Part shown: piece by piece, positions 56,684 through 64,000 of the stretch
Layout of the letters: each line of letters begins with the position of its first letter
Numbering within the stretch: the first letter of the stretch is position 1
NCBI GenBank assembly: GCA_930367215.1
Contig: OV884058.1
Coordinates: 199,534,208 to 199,598,207, forward strand
DNA from: Pollenia angustigena
Lineage: Eukaryota; Arthropoda; Insecta; Diptera; Polleniidae
Reading direction: 5' to 3'
Length of the DNA: 64,000 nt
Notes under the pieces: model-generated
The model's database searches: none
Told to the model about the DNA's origin: nothing
The model's input: only the letters and a program-made list of their open reading frames with translations
Program-made: the position numbers and the translations under genes

Positions 56684-57609
56684 TCGGGGGATTTTTTAAG
56701 AGCTATGGGAAAGTTAAAAAAAAAATACACATAAAATTCAGAAAAATGCATGAAATCTTTATTTAAATCGATAGTACGGTCCATATAATTTAATGTTTGA
56801 AGATTATTTCATGCAAATGTTGACCGTGACTGCGCCTTAAATGGTCCATCGGCTTAGTCCAATTTTGGAATACTCTTTCCAACATTTCGGCCGGTATCTC
56901 ATGAATAAATGCTTCAATGTTGTCTTCCAATGCGTCAATTGAAGCGTTCATGCGTGTATAGACATGAGCTTTAACATAGCCCCACAAAAATAGTCTAAAG
57001 GCGTTTAATCGCACGATCTAGGCGGCCAATTGACCGCTCCCGAACGTGAAATAAAATGTTCACCGAACTCGCCTCGCAATAAGTCCATTATAAAGCGTGC
57101 TGTGTGGCATGTGGCACCGTCTTGTTGAAACCACATGTCATGCAAGTCAAGCTCTTGCATTTTGGGCAAAAAAAAGTTGGATATCATCTCACAGTAGCGC
57201 TCACCATTTACAGTTACGTTACGATTCGCATCATCTTTGAAGAAGTACGGGCCAATGATGCCACCAGCCCATAAACCGCACCAAACTGAGGCTTCTTCTG
57301 GATACATTGGTAGCTCTTGCAATGCTTCTGGCTGATCTTCATTCCAAAATCGACAATTCTGCTTGTTAACGTACCCATTGAGCCAAAAATGAGCTTCGTC
57401 GCTGAACATAAGAAGCGCGCGATGATCTTTCTTAACAGAGCACGCATTTTGAAAATAAAATTTAATTCAAGCGTTGTTCGTTTGTAAGACGATTCATGGT
57501 TAAATTGTAGACCAAACTGAAGATGTTTGACAGTGAAACAAAACACGAAACGTGCGTCAGCTGTTTACACCAGTGTTGCCAATAAGATAATAGCTAGAAA
57601 ATCACCCGA
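56684..57609 (-). mobile_element. Mariner (DD41D type), internally deleted copy
   Basis: 926 bp with ends tcgggggatttttt / aaaatcacccga, flanked by TA at 56682-56683 and 57610-57611. Related to the intact element at 15435-16738 in ends and protein, but distinct in sequence. About 380 bp shorter because most of the DNA-binding domain is deleted. Confidence 0.88.
56790..57497 (-). pseudogene. Mariner transposase, DD41D type, with deletion, stop and frameshift
   Basis: The start MNRLTNEQRLN at 57497 is followed by a stop and a jump to FSDEAHFWLNGYVNKQNC, so roughly 145 residues of the helix-turn-helix region are missing. Then FQQDGATCHTA (second Asp) and NWPPRSCD. A TAA replaces the Leu codon in the third block, and a one-base loss in the T-run after the Asp codon shifts the frame, which resumes as FLWGYVKAHVYTRMNA to HEIIFKH. 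The catalytic Asp codons remain but the gene cannot make a full protein. Confidence 0.88.
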
Positions 57610-57658
57610 TATATTTCATTGTTGGAAAAAAGCATAAGCTTCAATTGAATTAAAATTT

Positions 57659-57850
57659 ATTTGTATCAGGTATGCTGTCCAAGGAAGCTCATGAAGCGAG
57701 GAATAAAGACTTTAGAGCCTATAGATTACATCATTCGTGAAGAATTGGACGTGTAGCCACTAATGAAGACGTAATGCGTAATCTTTTATTGTCTTCAGAC
57801 CCATTTGTAAATAGATTTCGCTTAAAGTGGCAAATCAAAAAAAAAGACTA
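57659..57850 (+). pseudogene. Fragment of a transposon ORF C-terminus (TNEDV...SSDP type)
   Basis: The frame reads MLSKEAHEARNKDFRAYRLH, then after a stop RIGRVATNEDVMRNLLLSSD and PFVNRFRLKW. The TNED..(x)..LL..SDP.(v/i)...R pattern is also found in the minus-strand ORF of the Transib-like element (59707-59904). I therefore see both as C-termini of related transposon proteins. Exact family not identified. Confidence 0.45.
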
Positions 57851-57869
57851 TGCTTAAATTACTTATTCA

Positions 57870-58180
57870 TGTTTTTTCCATGGGAGGTGGGCGTAAAAGT
57901 AGGCGGATCAAAAATAGTTTTTCAGGAGCCCATTCTACAATTAAAATATTTATTTTTTGTGAAAATTGAGTTGAGGCATTAAAAATCAAGGGAGCTATGC
58001 CACTTTTTCAATACAATTTGTATGGGAAGTGGGCGTAAAGGTGGGCGGATATCTTTCAAAATTCACACAAATGATAATGAGTGTTTAAAAATGCTATGCG
58101 CCAAAAAACAATGCCGTAGGTCAAAATCTATATATTTTACTTTGTATGGGAGGTGGGCGTAAAAGTGGGCGGATCATTTT
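57870..58180 (+). repeat. Three copies of a gggaggtgggcgtaaaagtg motif
   Basis: atgggaggtgggcgtaaaag occurs near 57879, 58022 (one change) and 58146, each followed by tgggcggat, spaced 125-145 bp. It ends about 120 bp before the Transib-like element. Non-coding tandem-like repeat. Confidence 0.7.
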
Positions 58181-58452
58181 GATTTTTCCATATTTTCTTA
58201 ATTCAAACAAATAATGGCTATGTGCCTGGGTTCATTATCCTTCGACAACTCTTTCAATTTTTTGCCGCTCGTTCTATGAACTTCAACCAAAATGTGCGCC
58301 GCACAGTGGCTGAAAATCGTTTTTCATCGGCCAAAAATCTGAAACTTTTGAACCGATAGAGATAATTTTGCAATTTTTCTTTTGCAGGAGAGAAGACTTC
58401 TTGAACTTTATTACAGTTTTAATTTTGTTAAAATCCGTTCAGTAGTTGTTGA

Positions 58453-58931
58453 GAAATTTAAGGTCAAAGTTGAACTTTTGATGTTTTTTAGCATTTAGTA
58501 TGAAAATGCTAATGATTTAGATTGAGAACCATGGTATTTTTTTATTAAAAAAGTTGGATTTTTTTCAGCCCACTGTTTTAAGAACTTTTTAATCTACATA
58601 ACAGCCGAATTTCGTTAGCATATCTTTGTTCATGTCAGATTTATAGAATGTCAAACCTTAAAAATATTGTTTTTTACTTATATTGAAAGCCCTTTTATTC
58701 ATTTACACTATATTTTAATAATTTTAATGTTTGACATTCTATAAATCTAACATGAATAAAGGTATCATAATGAATTTTGGCAGTTATGTAGATTAAAAAG
58801 TTCTTAAAACAGTGGGCTGAAAAAAATCCAACTTTTTTAATAAAAAAATACCATGGTTCTCAATCTAAATCATTAGCATTTTCATACTAAATGCTAAAAA
58901 ACATCAAAAGTTCAACTTTGACCTTAAATTT
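58453..58931. repeat. Palindrome inside the Transib-like element
   Basis: Arms of about 215 bp, nearly perfect in their outer parts (aaatttaaggtcaaagttga at 58453; mirror ending 58931), around an AT-rich centre near 58700. It takes up the inner edge of the left end. Confidence 0.8.
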
Positions 58932-59160
58932 GACCTTAAAAACATCCCCATTTTTGATAAACAAATGCCCAAATTCCCAATCCCGGAAAACGGCTTTAAA
59001 TTTTTTTTTTGTCAATAAAGGCAATATTATTTACCATTCGATATTGTTCAGAATTTTCTAGAAAATAATGGACATATTAGAAAACATTACTGTTCTAAAT
59101 GTATAAAAATCGGTGTGCTGAATTATTAGAATTTTTTACTCAAAAATAATATGTGAAAAT

Positions 59161-59255
59161 GCATAGGAATAGCTTATCCCATCAACAATAAATTTCAAGT
59201 GTTTTTATCAAGAATAAAAACTGGGAATTAAGCACGAATAACAAAATCTTTTGAA
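59161..59255 (-). repeat. Dispersed repeat R, copy 4 (short)
   Basis: gcataggaatagcttatccc...aataacaaaatctttt matches 50208-50300 and 49755-49836. Confidence 0.8.
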
Positions 59256-59706
59256 ACTCAAATAATTTTTTTTTTTTGTTTGAAAAATTTGATTTGGAAT
59301 AGGGCATATGGGAGTTAAAATGTCAAACTGACTATAAATTGCTTCTACAAGCATACACTTAATGTTTTCTTTTGAAAAATATAAACATTTTTATACATTT
59401 CTGGAGAAATTCGTATTCATATTACCTTTATATGCATATACATTCGCCTCGTATATGCCACTATACCTTTAAAAAAATGTATAGGCATGTAATAATACCT
59501 ATGATCATTTTGTGAATAGGTTTCTACATTATCAACTCTACAACAGGTTCAACTGGAACCAGTTCCACTAGAAAACTTTTTAGATTAAAAAAAAAAATAA
59601 ATAAGTGTAAATTTTAAATTTTTTTTTTTTTTCTTTTTTTATTTAAATAATAATAAGGACAAAAACATATTTTTTGCTTAAATAACAATAAAATTTTTTA
59701 TGTCTA
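59256..59706. other. AT-rich part of the Transib-like element
   Basis: No ORF or repeat unit recognised. T- and A-runs near 59590-59640. Confidence 0.4.
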
Positions 59707-60395
59707 CTATTGATTCGGTTGGAAAATTGCCTCCAAATATTCCATATTTGGTTTTGTATTATCTTTGTCCTGTAGCAGCCCTTTTGCTTCTTCATCTAAG
59801 TCCCGATGTTCTACTTTCCATTGACTTCGAATGCTAGAGATGAGCGGATCTGACGTTGCCAACAATATATTAAACAGATCTTCGTTCGTAAAATCTCGTG
59901 ACATTTTTCTGGTATTGTGCTCCGTTTTGTTCTCTTGGGACTAGCGATAAAAACTTTTTCAATAATATCGACTTTTGTGAGTTCTTTTTGTGATCGCAGT
60001 TGATATAGCAAAGCTTCTTGAATACTTGTATCTCCGATTTCTTCGTTGATATCCTAAAGCTTCCGCCTTTTAGATCTATCGCTACAGTTCTCAAGTGATT
60101 TCTTTGGCCTCCCAAGGTTATTTCCATTTGTAGCTTCTGAAGATATCTGGACACTGAGTTCGCCATCTAACCAGTTTGCAAAACTGTTGTAAAATCTAGG
60201 TTTACTCCATCCAACTTGTTTGAACCGCTTTTTTAAGTTTTTGACGAAATCGATTATTTTATTTTGCAGTTCCGATCGTATTTCAGTGCTGCAGGAATAT
60301 AAATTGAGTTTTCCTTCAATGTAACTTAAAACATCTTCCTCCTTTTTATTTTTAAAATAGTCTTCGGATAATTCTTTATAGCTGAAGCTCTCCAT
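59707..60395 (-). pseudogene. Transposon ORF of the Transib-like element, shortened and broken
   Basis: The ATG at 60393-60395 opens MESFSYKELSEDYFKNKKEE, then KPRFYNSFANWLDGELSVQI and GRPKKSLENCSDRSKRRKL. A TAG at about 60054-60056 follows, then in the same frame DINEEIGDTSIQEALLYQLR to SPKRTKRSTIPEK. After a frameshift near 59910 a C-terminal block TNEDLFNILLATSDPLISSI continues to the stop at 59707. About 225 codons in all, far shorter than a Transib transposase (roughly 650 residues or more). The likely explanation is that N- and C-terminal parts were joined after loss of the catalytic core. The GRP.K...SDRSKRRK motif occurs in insect and cnidarian transposon proteins as I recall them; the family name is not certain. 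Confidence 0.5.
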
Positions 60396-60619
60396 TTTTA
60401 AAGATATTTACAAATTAGATTGTTATTGCTTAGATGTATTTTAACAACTGAGTTTTTATTCGAATACCACTGGCTTTTATACATAGCTTGCGTTATATTG
60501 TGTTCCTAGGTAGCATAATAAGGTAGAATAAAAAACTAAATTGGGCTAAAGTAGGATACGCTTAAAATCCCACAGGTATGAGTAATTATATAATATAAAA
60601 TACCTAGCACAACTTGGCT

Positions 60620-61640
60620 TGGTACATTTATATTTCAGTCATATGAATAGGTAAAATAAAAAGAGCAAAATAAACGTTGCGAATAATTTTACACAAACTA
60701 AAAAAGTGTTCTATAGGCTGGTCCAAACAGGTACAAAAGTGCATTTGGGTTTAAAGTAGATACTTTCACCTTCCTACAGCTATCTAACCCCTTTTGACTC
60801 TCATAAATTCTATACTGATGAATTTCAATTTGACTACAATATAGAACCTGAAAAAAAAATTTAATAACACAGCAGGTATAATCGGTACAGTAATACAACA
60901 TAACATTGTTTGAAGACTGCTTTACTACCAATATAAAAAATGTTGAACACACTATTGATAAGAGTTTGACATAAAACATAATCCATCCGATTTGGTGAAA
61001 TTTTTTAAAAGTTTGAATTTCCGAGGTTACCAATTTTAGAGGCCCGCAAGTCACACTCCCGACCCTCCATTCTTTCAATTCAACTCAAAAGCTATCCGGC
61101 TATGACAGTTTAAAATTTCATTCAAATATGTTCAGCCGTTCATAAGAAGCAAAATAATTTTTCAAAACAAAACGTTCGTAAACCCTTGTGTTATATTTCA
61201 GTCATATGAGCAGCTTAAATAAAAATAGCAAAAAAAAATGTTGCGAGTAATTTCATTAAAATGAAAAAAGTGTTCAACAGACAGTTCCAAACAGTTGAAC
61301 AAGTACATATGGGGTTAAAGAGGACACTTTCAGCTTTCTGATGGTACTAAAATCTCTTTAACCCATTTTGACCCTAACAAGTTCTACTCCTCTAAAATTC
61401 GGATTTAACTAAAATATAGAACCTGGGGAAACATTTAATAACACATCAGGTATAAATGATACAGTGCTGTAATGAACCACTTTTTAAAAACTACTATCCC
61501 ACTAATATAACAAAAAAAATTTCGACCCATTATTGATAACGGTTTGCGAGAAATCATAATTTAGTTCTGATCAAATTTACAAAAATTAATTTTTTTTTTA
61601 AAACAACATAAAATATTTGTTTCCAGCAGCATGCCACAGC
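60620..61640. repeat. Diverged tandem duplication (~560 bp period) in the Transib-like element
   Basis: Unit 1 starts near 60630 (atatttcagtcatatgaata), unit 2 near 61192 (atatttcagtcatatgagca). Both continue with gttgcga(a/g)taatttt, aaaaagtgttc, tccaaacag, atatagaacctg, ttaataacaca.cagg and ttattgata. Period about 560 bp, many substitutions, so an old duplication. Lies between the right end and the ORF start, where a promoter would be expected. Confidence 0.75.
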
Positions 61641-61787
61641 TACAATTATCAATATTTTAATCTAGTTTTTTGGATACCTTAGTTCTAATATGTTTGCTAT
61701 CGAATGGCATTAACGTTTTTGAAATCGGCGATGACAACAAATTGGACTTTTGGCCGATGAAATTCAATTTTCAGCCACAGTGCGCCG

Positions 61788-63747
61788 ATAGGACTTTTAA
61801 ACAAAAAAATAATATTTTATTTTTTTCAAAAGATAGCAAACACTAAATGAAATACCTTTTATAATCAAGAAATTGCAAAAAATTTAAATAGGATCTAAAA
61901 ACTATAAAATGCACATTGCTGCACATAATAATACGTCACTTTGCATTATAAAAAACTGTATTGAAAAGAAACAAAAACATATTTATAAAGATTTTATTAC
62001 AATAACTAGAGAAAAAACCAGCAACTACTAATACAAAAAACCAAAGAGGGGGAAGAATACATAAAACGTGCGCCAAATAAATTATATTATTAAAAAACAG
62101 CCAGCGACGTATTTTGTACAAAAAAAAAATTTAAATAAACCATTTTTTTTCTTGGTTGCAATGATAAAAACAACTTAAATAGTAGAGTAATTGTCAATAA
62201 AAAAGCTGAATAAAAATAACACAATGAATTTTATTACTTCTTTATTCTTTCGTTTTTTCCACAGTCATCTTCTGGTTTTCATAATTTACAAAGATTTATA
62301 GACTTTTTTTCGTTAACAAATTGAATGATGAGTCTTGAAAGAACGACTACTTGTCTTTTGAATTCGCTTCATATTTCTTTGATTACGAGCTTAAAAAAAC
62401 TGTAAAAGTAACTTCAAACTGGGGGTAATTAATTTTAATAATAGTAATTAAAATTTGTTTAAGACATTATAAAACAATTTAAATTAAATTATAGAAATAT
62501 GTGTATGAAACAAACAAAAAAACTTAACTGTATTGCAAACGTATATCTAGTAAACGGACATAAAATGTTTTTAAAAGTCATAAATTTCAAAAGAATTTTA
62601 ACACAACGACAACATAAATAAAAAATTATTGTTGTTCTTTTTTATAAAAGGAAATTTATTAATATTAAATTACTTGCAGGCATTTAAAATATTTTCTTAA
62701 CCTTGAATCCGGCTAAAATATAAAAATATATAAATAAAATAAAAATCATATTTATTTGCTTAACAGTTCCCACGATACATACATGAAGTTTCATTTAATA
62801 TCTAACTGAAATATCAAGAAATTAAATAAATAAATAAATGAATACAAACATAAGATAAAAAAAGATAAATAAACTTTAACTTGAATTAGGTTTTAATTAA
62901 ATTTGTATTTATTGTTTTCTTTTCCTTTATATTTCGGGTAAAAAATTACTAAACGAAATAAAAGAATTACAGGCTTGAGTTACCAAAATGATAAAAAAAA
63001 ATGTTCACAGTACGCCAAACAAAAGAATTAAGAAACAAACTTGACCAATTTTGGTTTTTGTTGTTAATTTGATAAAAAAAAAACTACATTAATCAATGTG
63101 TATTTATTTCTCAATTGTACCTTAACATGGAACTTTGGAATATACAAAAAAAAAAAAAAAATAAATAAATAATTCTTTATTTCAATCGCTATTTAACAGA
63201 TTTTACCTGATTACAAAAACACCAAGAAGAAAAATCAACAATGATAAACTCTATTCAAAAGCAAAATATTTGGGTTTTATTTTTACAATAAATATTTAAT
63301 GATATTTAATTAAATGATGATTTAATGAAATTACCTAAAAATCCAGGGACAAAATCGTTGCATCCGTAATCGAATGACCTTGATCGATATCTTTCTTTTT
63401 ACATTCGCAGTACCCGATATCGAAAAAACTTTAACGAGATCATGGCATTCGATAACGAGTTAACGGTCAAAAACCCTCTGTCGAAATGTCATTTAAAAGG
63501 TCAAGTTTTGTCGTAAACACACACACCTGGTCTTTTTTTGTATGCCTTGCAGTTTTATCCATGCTTTATATTCTGAGTTCGTTTTATTTTGTTTTCCAAT
63601 GTGCCTAATAAGAATCTCCTATATTTTTTCATTTAATAATTTACACAAGTTTTTCGGTGCCATCTTTATAAATGCTGGGCACAGTTTTGACTCCAATTTC
63701 TTTATACAGTAATTAATTAATGCCTACCAAATAGAGGGCTGCCAGGT
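61788..63747. other. AT-rich intergenic spacer
   Basis: Low complexity with A-runs (63148-63165). From 63354 to 63530 the composition is more balanced (cgataacgagttaacggtc) but no gene or inverted repeat is supported. Confidence 0.4.
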
Positions 63748-63910
63748 AGGGATGCCAATCGGGACTGGTTGTCGCAAATCCCGGGATTCGGGATTTCAAA
63801 AAATCAAATCCCGGGATTCGGGATTTCAAAAAATCAAATCCCGGAATTCCGGGATTTTTCGGGATCCCGGGATTTTTCGGAATATCAGGATTTTTCGGGA
63901 TTCGGGGTTT
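63748..63910. repeat. cccgggat-word repeat, copy 2
   Basis: Opens agggatgccaatcgggac as at 46118, then repeats atcccgggattcgggattt twice in tandem (33-bp unit, 63777-63843) and cgggatttttcggga variants. Self-complementary words make it hairpin-prone. Confidence 0.75.
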
Positions 63911-63949
63911 TTGAAAATTAGAATTTAAATGCTTTTTATAGATATTTAT

Positions 63950-64000
63950 TAAAAAACAAGTTAGAGTGCTATATTCGGCTGTGCCGAATCTTTGATACCC
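63950..64000. repeat. Fragment with the dipteran 'cggctgtgccga' motif
   Basis: The sequence ttcggctgtgccgaatcttt at the right edge is an inverted-repeat motif I associate with abundant repeats in higher flies. It is cut by the window end. Confidence 0.5.

Larger units (their letters stand above)
58302..61782 (-). mobile_element. Transib-like transposon with RSS-like ends and CGCCG target duplication
   Basis: The ends read CACAGTGGCTGAAAAT (left) and CACTGTGGCTGAAAAT (right, reversed). Both have a 22-bp spacer then a nonamer-like box (CCAAAAATC; CCAAAAGTC). The flanks are exact 5-bp duplications, CGCCG at 58297-58301 and 61783-61787. A CAC(A/T)GTG heptamer with about 23 bp to an A-rich nonamer and a GC-rich 5-bp target site defines Transib, the transposon superfamily related to RAG1. 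The 3,481 bp contain an inner palindrome (58453-58931), a copy of repeat R (59161-59255), a broken ORF (59707-60395) and a tandem duplication (60620-61640). No transposase catalytic core was recognised, so it is non-autonomous. Confidence 0.8.

Noticed and set aside
60698..61078. 126-codon minus frame in the Transib-like element
   Set aside because: Falls within the tandem-duplicated leader; the second unit does not keep the frame, and no domain is visible.

Overview
The window reads as AT-rich nuclear DNA of a higher fly (Diptera, Brachycera; probably a calyptrate such as a blowfly or house-fly relative). The reasons are a nicotinic acetylcholine receptor gene of insect alpha1 type with a 9.4-kb intron, and a dense load of dipteran repeats: jockey, R1-like, Loa/I-like and RTE LINEs, mariner/Tc1 relatives, TTAA- and TA-flanked MITEs, and a 'cggctgtgccga' motif at the extreme right end. 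The species call is inference.

Layout. 1-9852 (+) holds the last two coding exons visible of the receptor gene: 1-330 is the end of the cytoplasmic loop, 9688-9852 is the fourth membrane helix, C-terminus and stop. The intron between them (331-9687) carries an inverted pair of tRNA-like/SINE-like units, several hairpin MITEs, a 1,026-bp decayed Tc1-like element, a copy of a CCCARTAAAAA-ended repeat, a palindromic MITE and an internally deleted jockey-type LINE. From 9853 to the end I find no further host gene. What is there is a graveyard of mobile elements, with host-like AT-rich spacer between them.

Region by region: 9.9-19 kb has a 255-bp-period repeat element, TTAA-type MITEs and a complete mariner (15435-16738) with an uninterrupted 361-codon transposase, sitting inside a second copy of the repeat already seen empty in the intron. 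20-25.5 kb is a nest of LINE remnants (RNase H domain, RTE-type RT) and a mariner fragment, one RTE copy being split by a 915-bp TA-flanked element. 25.9-28.7 kb is a hAT-type element with an 8-bp target duplication containing other elements. 30.2-34.1 kb holds two fold-back elements, the second a 2.64-kb near-perfect palindrome with CACTA termini. 34-41 kb has a tRNA-derived SINE, Tc1 and mariner debris and palindromic MITEs. 41.2-45 kb has two more tRNA-head inverted elements and an 11-bp minisatellite that starts inside one of them. 46.9-50.6 kb is a 5'-truncated jockey LINE whose ORF2 is intact apart from one insertion. 55-58 kb has paired MITEs and a deleted mariner. 58.3-61.8 kb is a 3.48-kb element with CACAGTG/CACTGTG ends, a nonamer-like box 22 bp inside each end and a CGCCG target duplication, which is the Transib (RAG-related) signature.

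The genes do not form an operon or pathway. The only host function supported is the receptor subunit. The other coding sequences are transposon enzymes, of which two look close to functional (mariner transposase; jockey ORF2 if its insertion is ignored). I found no true tRNA or rRNA gene and no CRISPR array. Coordinates of element ends are read by eye from inverted repeats and target duplications; identity percentages were not computed.
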